Positions 42,520-51,230 of a DNA stretch of 64,000 nt are shown piece after piece. The DNA is from Egicoccus sp. AB-alg6-2 (GTDB taxonomy: Bacteria > Actinomycetota > Nitriliruptoria > Nitriliruptorales > Nitriliruptoraceae), in contig NZ_JBGUAY010000002.1 of NCBI RefSeq assembly GCF_041821025.1, positions 62,001-126,000 of the forward strand, given 5' to 3'. The translations under genes and the position numbers were made by a program. Positions within the stretch are counted from its first letter, which is position 1, and each line of letters starts with the position of its first letter. The notes below the pieces were generated by a model that was not told where the DNA came from, did no database searches, and was given only the letters and a program-made list of their open reading frames with translations.

Positions 42520-43059
42520 GTGTCCGAGCCGCTTCCGCGCCACGCCCCGGCGACCCCGGACGGGACCGCCGACGGCGGTCCCGACGACGCGGCCTTCCGC
42601 GCGGCGCTCGGCCGTTTCGCCACCGGGGTGGCGGTGATGACGGCCGTGACCGACGGCGTGGCCCACGGGATGACCGCCAACGCGGTGTCGTCGGTGTCGC
42701 TCACGCCGCAACTCGTCCTGGTCTGCGTCGAGCGAACGGCCGTCATGGCCGAGCGTGTGCGCACGGCCGGCAGTTTCGCGCTGAGCTTCCTCGCGGCCGA
42801 CCAGGTCGCGCTGTCCGCCTGGTTCGCCGACCCCACCCGGCCCGACGAGGCCCAGTTCGCCGAGGTGGCGTGTCGGACCGAGGCCAGCGGCGCACCCGTG
42901 CTCGAGGGCACGGTCGCCTGGGTCGACTGTCGCGTCGAGGCGATCCACACGGCCGGCGACCACGACATCGTCGTCGGCGAGGTGCTGGCCCTCGGCACCG
43001 GCCCGGCCGACGACCCGCTGCTGTACTACGCCTCCGACTACCGCCGCCTGCAGGGCTGA
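42520..43059 (+). CDS. Flavin reductase-like (DIM6/NTAB) FMN-binding protein
   Basis: This 179-aa protein has the flavin reductase fold: FATGVAVMTA, then GMTANAVSSVSLTPQLVLVCV, and a later segment DHDIVVGEVLAL. Relatives reduce FMN or FAD with NAD(P)H, often for a monooxygenase partner, but none is adjacent. It starts at a GTG, with a TAGGGT -10-like hexamer about 40 bp upstream. The next gene begins two bases after its stop. Confidence 0.87.
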   Translation: MSEPLPRHAPATPDGTADGGPDDAAFRAALGRFATGVAVMTAVTDGVAHGMTANAVSSVSLTPQLVLVCVERTAVMAERVRTAGSFALSFLAADQVALSAWFADPTRPDEAQFAEVACRTEASGAPVLEGTVAWVDCRVEAIHTAGDHDIVVGEVLALGTGPADDPLLYYASDYRRLQG

Positions 43060-43060
43060 C

Positions 43061-43465
43061 GTGCACACCCGCCGACACACGCTGCGCACCGGTGACCGGC
43101 GCATCACCGACGTCACCGACCTGTGCGCGGCGTTCGTGGCCGAGATCGGGACCGACGGGCTGTTGCACGTCTTCCTGCCCCATGCGACCGCCGGGCTGGC
43201 GCTGCTCGAGACCGGCGCGGGATCCGACACCGATCTCGCGGACCACCTGGACGCCCTGCTGCCGCGCGACGACCGGTGGCGACATGCGCACGGGGCACCG
43301 GGGCACGGCGCCGACCATGTGCTGCCGGCACTGATCAGCCCCAGCCTGGTGGTCCCCGTGGACGCCGGACGTCTGGCGCTCGGGACGTGGCAGAGCATCG
43401 TCGTGGTGGACACCAACCCCGACAATCCCGAACGGACGCTACGGCTGTCGCTGCTCGCCGGTTGA
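43061..43465 (+). CDS. YjbQ/UPF0047 family protein
   Basis: This 134-aa protein has the family segments FLPHATAGLALLE and LALGTWQSIVVVD. E. coli YjbQ has weak thiamin phosphate synthase activity, but its true job is unclear. The GTG start lies one base after the flavin reductase stop. The 3' end overlaps the stop of the convergent OB-domain gene by 27 bp. Confidence 0.87.
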   Translation: MHTRRHTLRTGDRRITDVTDLCAAFVAEIGTDGLLHVFLPHATAGLALLETGAGSDTDLADHLDALLPRDDRWRHAHGAPGHGADHVLPALISPSLVVPVDAGRLALGTWQSIVVVDTNPDNPERTLRLSLLAG

Positions 43466-44173
43466 GCCGTGCGGAACGGCGTGGCCCTCGGCCCGTCGGC
43501 GCAACCAGATCCCACCGGCGAGCAGGCACGCGCCGACCGCCAGCGCGAGCTGGGCGTGGTCGAGAGGAGACTCCACGTCCACCGGCTCCGCCACGATGAC
43601 CACCTCGTCGGCGCGGAGCGTCAACCCGCCGGCGTCCTGAGGGTCGGCCCGGTGCACCACACCGGTCAATTCCACGACGTGCCCCCGGCGTCCGGGACGG
43701 CCGGGCCGGAGCCCGTCGAGGTGCTCCTCGGGGATCCAGACCTGCAGGCCGCTGTTGACGCCCCGATGTTCGCCGTGCGCCGGCAGCGGCCCGACCTCCA
43801 GCGCGTACGCGTCGTCGTTGACCTGGGTCCACGCACCGCCACGGCGCCGGAGCAGGTCACCCACGATCTCGCCGACGAAGACCACCCGGTGACCGTCGAA
43901 CGCCCGCGGGCAGGCGACCACCATCGCGGTCGTCACCCGGCCGGCGGCATCGAAGCGTTCGGCGAGTCGTTCCGCCGGTTCGGTGTCGGGGTGCTCGCGT
44001 TGGCACCGGACCACCTCCCCGGCCTCGGGGGCCAGCTCGGGGACGAGCAGCAGGGCCGGGTCCGCGGGGCGGGACACGGCGCCCTGCAGTGCCTGCAGCC
44101 CGACGACCAGCACGAGCAGCGACACCACCGGCACCAGCACCAGGCGGGCGGCGGGGGCACGACGGGACGCCAT
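43439..44173 (-). CDS. TrkH-linked two-span membrane protein with extracytoplasmic OB-like domain (copy 2)
   Basis: This 244-aa paralogue of the 35548-36273 product has a membrane span at about residues 11-30, an external domain and a second span at about 207-225. The shared core includes ACPRAFDGHRVVFVGE, GGAWTQVNDDAYALEVGPL, then GRPGRRG and HRADPQDAGGLTLRAD, while the N-terminal linkers differ. Cys57 and Cys88 match the two cysteines of copy 1. Its ATG overlaps the trkH2 stop by one base. The function is unknown; the constant pairing with trkH suggests an accessory role. Confidence 0.85.
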   Translation of the reverse strand: MASRRAPAARLVLVPVVSLLVLVVGLQALQGAVSRPADPALLLVPELAPEAGEVVRCQREHPDTEPAERLAERFDAAGRVTTAMVVACPRAFDGHRVVFVGEIVGDLLRRRGGAWTQVNDDAYALEVGPLPAHGEHRGVNSGLQVWIPEEHLDGLRPGRPGRRGHVVELTGVVHRADPQDAGGLTLRADEVVIVAEPVDVESPLDHAQLALAVGACLLAGGIWLRRRAEGHAVPHGSTGEQRQP

Positions 44174-45681
44174 CAGTGCCTCCTCGCCAGCAGGGAGACG
44201 CCATAGCCGAGGAAGGCGAAGGCGGCCATGAACTCGAGCCGCCCGAGCCACATCTGCAGGATGTAGGTCAGCTGCAGCAGGCGGGGCATGTCCGGGTCGG
44301 TGATCCCGACCGACAGCCCCACGTTCGCCGCCGCGGACACCGACTCGAACAGCGTCTCGGTGACGTCCCAGTTCCCGTAGAGCAGCCCCACCAGGGCGCC
44401 ACCGAGGTAAATCACCACGTACAGCAACAGGATCGTGGTCGCCGCGATCAGGGTGGGGGGCCGCAGGATGCGTCGCTTGCCGGAGTGGTAGGTCGCAACC
44501 GTCACGGCCGACTCCGGCTGCAACAGCCGGCGCACCTCCCGCAACAGCCCCTTGGCCGCGAGACCGATCCTGAGCGCCTTGATGCCGCCAGCGGTCGACC
44601 CCGCCATGCCACCCAGCCCCATGACCGCCACGACGGCCGCCGGCGCGAGCACCCCCCAGTCGGTGACGAACAGGGTGCCGTTGTTGACGGCGAATCCGGT
44701 GCCGGAGTGGGCCGAGAGCAGGGTGAAGAACCCCTTTCGGAACAGCGGTTCGGTGCTCGTGTAGGCGCCCGAACGTGCCAGTCCGTACAGCGCGAGCACG
44801 CTGAAGGCGCTCAGCGTGACGAGCAGCGTGCGGACCTCGAGGTTGCGCAGCAGCTCACCGCGTGCGCCGGTCCACAGCAGGTAGTGCAGACCGAACGAGA
44901 TCGTCCCGGCCACCATCAGCACCATGAGGACGGCCTCCACCCCCGCGGAGTGGTAGTAGGCGATCGACGAGGAGGCCGGCGAGAAGCCGCCGGTGTCGAA
45001 GGCGGCGAAGAACAGGTTCACGGCGTGCCACACGCCGCGCCAGCCGCCGAGACCCGCGACCGACAGGCTGAGGAACAGGGCGAGGGTGCCGGCGAGCAGG
45101 TAGGCGCCGGCGATGAGGTAGATGAACCGTGCGGTGCGTACCACGCTCGGCACGATGCGCTCGTCGCGGCCTTCGGCGACGTAGAGGGTGCCGATGCTGG
45201 AACCACCCGCCGTGAACAGCGACAGGGCGACGATCACGATGCCCTGCCCGCCGGCGAAGTGGGTCAGGTGCCGGTACAGGTTCATCGCGTACGACAGGTG
45301 GTCGAGGTCCTGCGCGACCGACAGTCCGGACGTGGTCAGGCCCGACATCGCCTCGAACCAGGCATCGAGGAAGTCGCCGAAGTGCCCCGAGAGGAACAAC
45401 GGCACGGCGGCCAGGACCGAACCGAGCAGCCAGGCGACGGCGACCACGACGGTGCCGTGGGCCCACGTCAGCGCGGCGCGGGTCTGCAGGCGCCACTCCG
45501 CCGCCTGCCAGATCGACGCCGCGATACCTGCACCGGCGAGCAGAGCGGTCGCGGCGTCCCACTCGCCCACCACCACGGCGACGGGCACCGGGAGCGCCAT
45601 CATCAGCGCCAGGGCCATCGCGACCTTGCCGAGATAGAACCCGATGATGCGGAGGTCGCGACCGTCGGGACGCAGGAACAT
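44173..45681 (-). CDS. trkH: Trk/Ktr-type potassium channel subunit TrkH (copy 2)
   Basis: This 502-aa paralogue of TrkH1 shares nearly all helices with it. Its first filter loop reads SGLTTSGLSV, where copy 1 has TTTG, and the third reads SAHSGTGFAVN. These differences may alter ion choice or gating. No trkA gene accompanies it, so it may share the RCK pair at 38-39 kb. It lies between a 45-aa single-span gene and the OB-domain gene in a leftward unit downstream of upp. Confidence 0.93.
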   Translation of the reverse strand: MFLRPDGRDLRIIGFYLGKVAMALALMMALPVPVAVVVGEWDAATALLAGAGIAASIWQAAEWRLQTRAALTWAHGTVVVAVAWLLGSVLAAVPLFLSGHFGDFLDAWFEAMSGLTTSGLSVAQDLDHLSYAMNLYRHLTHFAGGQGIVIVALSLFTAGGSSIGTLYVAEGRDERIVPSVVRTARFIYLIAGAYLLAGTLALFLSLSVAGLGGWRGVWHAVNLFFAAFDTGGFSPASSSIAYYHSAGVEAVLMVLMVAGTISFGLHYLLWTGARGELLRNLEVRTLLVTLSAFSVLALYGLARSGAYTSTEPLFRKGFFTLLSAHSGTGFAVNNGTLFVTDWGVLAPAAVVAVMGLGGMAGSTAGGIKALRIGLAAKGLLREVRRLLQPESAVTVATYHSGKRRILRPPTLIAATTILLLYVVIYLGGALVGLLYGNWDVTETLFESVSAAANVGLSVGITDPDMPRLLQLTYILQMWLGRLEFMAAFAFLGYGVSLLARRH

Positions 45682-45693
45682 CGCCGCCCCGGC

Positions 45694-45831
45694 TCAGGCG
45701 AGCTGGGCGGCGGCCGCCGCGAGCCCGAGGCCGGCGACGGCCAGGGCGGCGGCGGCGAGGGCCACCAGGGTGATCCCGCGCAGCGCCCCCCGCCAGCCGG
45801 GTGGCGCGTTGCGCGATGCTGCCGGATGCAT
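45694..45831 (-). CDS. 45-aa single-span membrane protein upstream of trkH (copy 2)
   Basis: This gene encodes about 19 polar residues (MHPAASRNAPPGWRGALRG) and one long hydrophobic span rich in alanine. It starts with ATG 40 bp after the upp stop and ends 12 bp before trkH2. The counterpart upstream of trkH1 has the same size and topology but little residue identity, as expected for a tiny membrane subunit. The coding call rests on position and symmetry of the two loci. Confidence 0.6.
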   Translation of the reverse strand: MHPAASRNAPPGWRGALRGITLVALAAAALAVAGLGLAAAAAQLA

Positions 45832-45871
45832 CAGCGACACCTTCCGGCCGACGTGGCCGCCGTCGAACGCC

Positions 45872-46516
45872 TCAGTGTGGCGTGCCGAACAGCCGGTCGC
45901 CGAAGTCGCCCAGGCCGGGGTTGATGTAGCCGTTCTCGTCCAGGCGCGGGTCGATCGCCGCGGTGACGATCCGGACCCCGGGATTCTCGTCGAGGATGCG
46001 GTCCACCCCCTGCCGGGTCGCGACGACCGAGAGCACCGTCACCTGTTCGGCACCCTCGGCGTCGAGCGCCTTCACCGCGTCGGAGGCGGAACCACCGGTG
46101 GCCAACATCGGTTCGAGGACGAGCACCCACGCGCCGTCGAGGGGCGGCACCTTGAAGTAGTAACGGCGTGCCTGCAGGGTGGCGGCGTCGCGCTCGAGCC
46201 CGATCATGCCGACCAGTGCGGTCGGGAGGACGTCGTGGACGCCGGCGAGCAGGCCGAGCCCGGCGCGCAGCACCGGTACCGCGACGATCGTGCGTCCCGG
46301 ACCCGTGGCCGGCGAGGGGCCGAGCGGCGTCTGCACCGTCGAGGTCGCGCCCGGCAGGTCGGCGACCGCCCGCAGCGCGAGCATGGAGCCGAGGCGCTGC
46401 GCATGGTGGCGGAAGTGCTCGGGGGTCGTGCGCTCGTCACGCAGCGAGGCCAACTGGATCCCGGCGACCGGGTCGTCGAGGACGGTGACTGCGGACACGG
46501 GCGCACTCCGATGCAC
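45872..46516 (-). CDS. upp: Uracil phosphoribosyltransferase
   Basis: This 214-aa salvage enzyme makes UMP from uracil and PRPP. Visible signatures are GRTIVAVPVLRAGLG, the PRPP-binding VLVLEPMLATGGSAS and the uracil-binding C-terminus ENGYINPGLGDFGDRLFG. It is the first gene of the unit leading to the second trkH cassette. The second codon region offers a GTG (SAVTVLDD) as an alternative start. Confidence 0.93.
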   Translation of the reverse strand: MHRSAPVSAVTVLDDPVAGIQLASLRDERTTPEHFRHHAQRLGSMLALRAVADLPGATSTVQTPLGPSPATGPGRTIVAVPVLRAGLGLLAGVHDVLPTALVGMIGLERDAATLQARRYYFKVPPLDGAWVLVLEPMLATGGSASDAVKALDAEGAEQVTVLSVVATRQGVDRILDENPGVRIVTAAIDPRLDENGYINPGLGDFGDRLFGTPH

Positions 46517-46653
46517 GTTCGGGACTCGGCCGGTTCGCTGCCGGCCGGCGGTAGCCTACGCCTGCGCGCGCCGCTGCCAACCGCGGCTCCCGGGCGTGCG
46601 GCCCGCCGAGCGCCGTGGCCGCCCCGTCCGGGCCCGAGCCACCAGGAGGGCCG

Positions 46654-47763
46654 ATGTCGTCGCGACCCCGCGGCCGGGCGGTGCTCGCCCTGCTCGTGCT
46701 GGTCGCCATGCTGGCCTGCACGTCCGAACAGCCGGCACCGGCGCCGACGCCGGCGCCCGAACCCTCGGTGGCGCCGACCGGCCCGGCGGGCCTGCGCGCC
46801 GGGATCGTCCTGCCGCCGGCGTCGGGCCCCAACGATCCGCAGTCGGCCCAGCTCGCGGCGGCCATGCGTCCCCTGCAGTCGATGCTGCCCGACGAGGTGA
46901 CCCAGCTGCGGCCCGTCACGCCCGACGGCCCCGAGTTCGTCGGCGACCTCGCGCGCTTGCTCGTCGACCGTGGCACCGAGCTGGTCTGCCTGGTCGGCGC
47001 CGACGTCATCCGGGTCGCCAACCAGCTCGCGTCCCGCCATCCCGAGCGGACGTTCTGTGCCGTGCCGGGCGCAGGGGTCGAGCGCCCCGAGAACGTGCGG
47101 GTCGTCGACGTCCGCTTCGAGGAGCTCGGACACGTGGCGGGGGCCGCGGCCGCCGGGGCCGTCGACGACGGCCCGGTTGCTCTCGTCGTGGCTCCCGACC
47201 GTCTCGGCACCCAGCGGTTCCGTGCGGGCGTCCGTGCGGGCGTGGGGGACACGGTCCTGCTCGAGTGGTTCCCCCAGTCGGCCGAGGCGGCGCGCACCGC
47301 CGTCGAGGAGGCCATCGCGGCGGAGGCGCGCGTCCTGATCCTCGACGTGGGCTGGCAGCCGAGCGAGTTGCTGGCGACGGCCCACGAGGCGGGCCTGCTG
47401 TTGGCGGGCCCGATGACCGCGCTGGCGGGCCGACAGTTCGAGGCGTCCAGCGTGCTGGCCTGGACGATCCGGTGGGAGTTGGTCCTGGGGCCGGTCGTCG
47501 CGCGGTTCGCCGACGACGAGACCGACGTCCGCGACTCGGTCGGGCTCGCCGACGACGTCTTCGTCGTGACCGTCGGCGCCGGCGCCGATCGCGGTGCGCT
47601 GGACACCGTCATCACCGAGCTCCGGGACGGTCGCCGCGATGCCGCGCCGGGCGCGGTGCCGCCACCCGCGACGGCGGACGAGGATCCCGGCGCGTCCGAT
47701 CGCGACGCCGGGCGGGAGGGCACCGGGGACCCGCCGGTCGAGGACGACGACGACGGGGCGTAG
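46654..47763 (+). CDS. BMP-family periplasmic-binding-type lipoprotein
   Basis: The 369-aa precursor has a signal peptide with lipobox cysteine Cys22 (LVAMLAC) and a proline-rich linker. A type I binding-protein fold follows, with segments GAGVERPENVRVVDVRFEEL and AGAAAAGAV as in BMP-type nucleoside-binding lipoproteins. The acidic C-terminal tail (about 50 residues) is low-complexity. No ABC transporter genes flank it, so its role may be sensing rather than import. The ligand is unknown. Confidence 0.8.
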   Translation: MSSRPRGRAVLALLVLVAMLACTSEQPAPAPTPAPEPSVAPTGPAGLRAGIVLPPASGPNDPQSAQLAAAMRPLQSMLPDEVTQLRPVTPDGPEFVGDLARLLVDRGTELVCLVGADVIRVANQLASRHPERTFCAVPGAGVERPENVRVVDVRFEELGHVAGAAAAGAVDDGPVALVVAPDRLGTQRFRAGVRAGVGDTVLLEWFPQSAEAARTAVEEAIAAEARVLILDVGWQPSELLATAHEAGLLLAGPMTALAGRQFEASSVLAWTIRWELVLGPVVARFADDETDVRDSVGLADDVFVVTVGAGADRGALDTVITELRDGRRDAAPGAVPPPATADEDPGASDRDAGREGTGDPPVEDDDDGA

Positions 47764-47817
47764 TCGGCGCTCTACGATGCGCCCTTCCACTTCCGCTCCC
47801 AAGCACCTGAGGCTCTC

Positions 47818-49254
47818 GTGCGTCGTGCCAAGATCGTCGCAACACTGGGTCCTGCGCTCGACGACCCCGACCGCCTGCGCGCGGCCATCGCCGCGGGCGT
47901 CGACGTGGTCCGGCTGAACTTCTCCCACGGCACCAAGGAGGACCACAAGCGCCGGCTCGACCGCATCCATGCCGTCGCGGCCGAGGTCGGGCGGAACGTG
48001 GGCAGTCTCGGCGACCTGCAGGGCCCGAAGATCCGGCTCGGGATGGTGCCCGACGACGGCGTGGTGCTCGAGGACGGTGGCGAGGTCGTGCTCGTCACCG
48101 GGGTCGAGACGCTCGACCGCTACGAGGAGCGCGACGGTGTCCCGGTCCTGCCCGTGGTGTACGAGCACCTCGCCGAGGACGTCGAGCCCGGTGCCCTGAT
48201 CCTCATGGACGACGGCCTGCTGCGCCTGGTGGTCTCGCGCGTCGACGGTGACCGGGTCCACGCCCGCGTCGTCTCGGGGGGGCCGGCCAAGTCGCGAAAG
48301 GGCGTCAACCTGCCCGGCGTCGCGGTTTCGGCGAAGTCGCTGACCGACAAGGACCGCGAAGACGTCCAGACCATGGTCGAGATCGGCGTCGACTGGATCG
48401 CGCTGTCGTTCGTGCGCCGTCCCGAGGACGTCCGCGAGATCCGCGACCTCGTGCGCAGCCTGGGCGGCGAGCAACCGATCGTGGCGAAGCTTGAGCGTCC
48501 CGAGGCGGTCGACAACCTCGAGGACATCATCAAGGAGACCGACGCGGTCATGGTCGCCCGCGGCGACCTCGGTGTCGAGGTGGGTCCCGAGAAGGTGCCC
48601 GCCATCCAGAAGCAGATGATCGACCTCGCCAACCGCTACAGCAAGCCGGTGATCACGGCCACCGAGATGCTCGACTCGATGATCCGCAACCCGAGGCCGA
48701 CCCGCGCCGAGGCGTCCGACGTCGCCAACGCCATCTTCGACGGCACCGACGCCGTGATGCTCTCGGGCGAGACCGCCGCCGGCCGCTTCCCCGTCGAGGC
48801 GGTCCGCACGATGGCACGCATCATCGAGGTCGCCGAGTCGGCTCCCGAGCGCATCCACACCGTCCCTCCGATGACGGGCCAGGTGCTCGGGCGCGTGGTC
48901 GCCAAGGCGGCGAAGCAGGTCGCCGACGACGTCGACGCCACCGCGATCCTGGTGTTCAGCTTCTCCGGCAGGTCGGTGCAGCTGGTCTCGAAGTTCCGGC
49001 CGACCCAGCCGGTCATCGGGCTGACCACCGAGCACGCGACCGTGCGGCGGTTGGCGCTGATGTGGGGCACGACCGGAACGGTGGTGCCGATGAAGGACCA
49101 CTCCCGTGACCTGATCCTGGCGGCCGAGGAGGTCTGCCTGGAGAAGGGCTACGGGGTGCGCGGCGACACCGTCGTGATCGTGTCGGGGATCCCCGGTGGG
49201 CACGGTGGTACCAACCGCGTGATGGTCCACCGCCTCGGCCAGGCACCCGACTGA
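47818..49254 (+). CDS. pyk: Pyruvate kinase
   Basis: This 478-aa glycolytic enzyme makes pyruvate and ATP from PEP. It has the N-terminal KIVATLGPALDD, the substrate region VVRLNFSHGT, the active-site segment VMVARGDLGVEVG and the ITATEMLDSM motif. The GTG start was chosen at the family-typical RRAKIVATLGP. A TACGAT -10-like hexamer lies about 45 bp upstream. It acts in the opposite direction to pckA elsewhere in the window. Confidence 0.95.
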   Translation: MRRAKIVATLGPALDDPDRLRAAIAAGVDVVRLNFSHGTKEDHKRRLDRIHAVAAEVGRNVGSLGDLQGPKIRLGMVPDDGVVLEDGGEVVLVTGVETLDRYEERDGVPVLPVVYEHLAEDVEPGALILMDDGLLRLVVSRVDGDRVHARVVSGGPAKSRKGVNLPGVAVSAKSLTDKDREDVQTMVEIGVDWIALSFVRRPEDVREIRDLVRSLGGEQPIVAKLERPEAVDNLEDIIKETDAVMVARGDLGVEVGPEKVPAIQKQMIDLANRYSKPVITATEMLDSMIRNPRPTRAEASDVANAIFDGTDAVMLSGETAAGRFPVEAVRTMARIIEVAESAPERIHTVPPMTGQVLGRVVAKAAKQVADDVDATAILVFSFSGRSVQLVSKFRPTQPVIGLTTEHATVRRLALMWGTTGTVVPMKDHSRDLILAAEEVCLEKGYGVRGDTVVIVSGIPGGHGGTNRVMVHRLGQAPD

Positions 49255-49262
49255 CCAGCGGG

Positions 49263-50225
49263 TTGCGGACGATCGCCGCCCTCCACGCGCTGCTCACCGT
49301 GGTCATGCTCGTGCTGTGGCTCGCCGTGGGCGACACGCCGTGGACGGCGCTGGCGAACCTGGCCACGTTCTGGTGGACCGTGCCGGCCCTCGGGCTGATG
49401 CTCGTGGCGCTGCTGCGGCGCGACGGCCGAGCGTTGGCGCTGTTCGCGGTACCGGGCCTGTTGTGGCTGTGGGCCTACGGCAGCGCGTTCACCGGTGGAC
49501 CGGTCGAGGCGGCGGCGGACCTGCGCGTGGCCAACTTCAACACGTTCGTCCACGCCGAGGGCGAACAGCACGTCCTGGACCTCGTCGAGGAGACCGATCC
49601 GGACGTGCTCGTGCTGCAGGAGGTGTTCCCGCCCCGTCAGCAGGCACTCGAGCTGGCACTGGCCGGGGACCTGCCCTACCACCACGTCGAGCAGAGCCCC
49701 GGCGTCGGTGGTGTCGGCGTGTGGTCGCGTCATCCCATCACCGACGTCCGTCTCGTCGACGAGGCGTCGCAGGTGTCGCGCACGACGTTCGTGGTCACGA
49801 TCGACGTGGACGGCCGCCCGCTGCAGGTCGTGCCGGCCCATCTGATCTCGCCCTGCCCGACCTGTGGCGCGTCGATCCTCGAGCGGCTCGAGCTCGAGGG
49901 CGACGTGCGCCGGGCCGAGATCGGCAACGCGCTCGCGGCGTTGTCGCCCGGCACCCCGGTGGTGGTCGCGGGCGACCTCAACTCCAACGAGCGCTCGGTC
50001 GCCTACCGGCGCCTGACCGCGGCCGGCTTCCGCGACCCCCAGCGCGAAGTCGGCGAAGGGATGGGGTTCACCTGGCCGGCCGACCGTCGGGTCCCTGCGC
50101 TCGTGCGGATCGACTGGATACTGGTGCGCGACCTCGACCCGGTCGCAGCCTGGGTCGACGAGGCGCGCGGCTCGGACCATCGGCCGGTCGTCGTCGACCT
50201 CGCCTTCCCGACACAGGAGGGATGA
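49263..50225 (+). CDS. Membrane-anchored endonuclease/exonuclease/phosphatase family protein
   Basis: The 320-aa protein has about three N-terminal membrane spans (residues 5-75) followed by an EEP domain. It shows VANFNTFVH, the metal-site glutamate in VLQEVFPP, GDLNSNERS and the C-terminal GSDHRPVVVDL. It is probably a phosphodiesterase acting outside the membrane on a lipid, nucleic acid or phosphoester. The TTG at 49263 is the only nearby start compatible with the first span; it follows the pyk stop by eight bases. Confidence 0.82.
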   Translation: MRTIAALHALLTVVMLVLWLAVGDTPWTALANLATFWWTVPALGLMLVALLRRDGRALALFAVPGLLWLWAYGSAFTGGPVEAAADLRVANFNTFVHAEGEQHVLDLVEETDPDVLVLQEVFPPRQQALELALAGDLPYHHVEQSPGVGGVGVWSRHPITDVRLVDEASQVSRTTFVVTIDVDGRPLQVVPAHLISPCPTCGASILERLELEGDVRRAEIGNALAALSPGTPVVVAGDLNSNERSVAYRRLTAAGFRDPQREVGEGMGFTWPADRRVPALVRIDWILVRDLDPVAAWVDEARGSDHRPVVVDLAFPTQEG

Positions 50226-50229
50226 CACG

Positions 50230-50601
50230 GTGGACGTGCCGGCAGAGCTGCTCGACGAGCACTACTGCCTGCTGTCGACGCAGGGGCGGGTCACCGCCAG
50301 GCGGCACACGGCCGAGTTGTGGTTCGTGCCCGCCGAGGGCGGTGTGTACCTGATGTCGGGCTCGGGTGGGCTGACGCAGTGGTGCCTCAACCTGCAGCAC
50401 GAGGAACAGGGTGTCCTGCGCATCGACGGGCAGGGCTGGCTCGGTCGCGCCTCGTTCCTGCCGCCCGACGACCCACGCCGCGAAGAGGCGCTGCGCGCCT
50501 TCCACGACAAGTACGACCCGCCCGGCAAGGACCGCGTCGAACCGTGGATGCGCAACGCCACGGTCGCGACGCTGGTGCTGACCCGGAAGCTGGAACCGTG
50601 A
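50230..50601 (+). CDS. Deazaflavin-dependent nitroreductase-like (DUF385) split-barrel protein
   Basis: This 123-aa protein has the split-barrel pattern of F420-dependent reductases: LLSTQGRVTARRHTAELWFV, YLMSGSGGLTQWCLNL and VLRIDGQGW. Relatives use F420 or flavin. F420 use is inferred from the family and not visible directly. It starts at a GTG four bases after the preceding gene, and its end overlaps the next gene (GTGA). Confidence 0.72.
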   Translation: MDVPAELLDEHYCLLSTQGRVTARRHTAELWFVPAEGGVYLMSGSGGLTQWCLNLQHEEQGVLRIDGQGWLGRASFLPPDDPRREEALRAFHDKYDPPGKDRVEPWMRNATVATLVLTRKLEP

Positions 50602-51230
50602 TCGTCCCCACCTTCCTCGCGACGGCCGGGGTGGCCGGGCACCTCCTCGGCGACGACGCCGTCGCCCGCCGATGGCACGAGGACAGCGCCCTGACGGGCT
50701 ACACGGTCGGTGGCCTGGCCGCCCACCTGTCGCGGGCGCTGCTGACGGTCGCGGTCTACCTCGACACCGCCACGACGGACGTACCGGCCTCCACCGATGC
50801 CGTCGGCTACTTCCTGGCCGTGCTCGGCGACCACGACCCGGTGGCGAGCGCGTTCCACCGCGCGGTCCGCGAGCGCGCCACCGCGTCGGCCGACGCCGGA
50901 CCGCAGGCGGTGCACGCCGCGTTCACCGAGGCGCACCGGAGCCTGGCCGAGCGCCTGTCGCCGGAGACGGTGGCGGCCACGGTCACGGTGCTCGACGGCG
51001 TGACGCTGCAGGTCGGCGACTACCTGCGGACCCGCCTCGTCGAACTGGTCGTGCACCTCGACGACCTGGCGGTGAGCGTCGACCTCGAGCCGCCGGCCGT
51101 TGCCGAGGATGCCTACGAGGTCGTCGCCGCGACGCTGGCGCGCCTCGCGGCCCGTCGGCTCGGCGGGCTCGACGTCGTCCGCTCGTTGGCGCGTCGCGAA
51201 CGACACCCCGACGCCGTCCGCGCCCTGTGA
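50598..51230 (+). CDS. Maleylpyruvate isomerase/DinB-like mycothiol-type protein
   Basis: This 210-aa helical protein belongs to the DinB-fold family with a maleylpyruvate isomerase N-terminal type (GYTVGGLAAHLSRAL and RTRLVELVVHLDDLAVS). The conserved histidines in these two helices can bind a metal. Mycothiol-dependent transferases have this fold, which suits an actinobacterium, but the substrate is unknown. The GTG start overlaps the previous stop, and its own stop overlaps the next start. Confidence 0.78.
   Translation: MIVPTFLATAGVAGHLLGDDAVARRWHEDSALTGYTVGGLAAHLSRALLTVAVYLDTATTDVPASTDAVGYFLAVLGDHDPVASAFHRAVRERATASADAGPQAVHAAFTEAHRSLAERLSPETVAATVTVLDGVTLQVGDYLRTRLVELVVHLDDLAVSVDLEPPAVAEDAYEVVAATLARLAARRLGGLDVVRSLARRERHPDAVRAL

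Noticed and set aside
46204-49230. 1008-codon leftward frame over the lipoprotein and pyruvate kinase genes
   Set aside because: Pyruvate kinase and the BMP-type lipoprotein on the plus strand explain this DNA fully.
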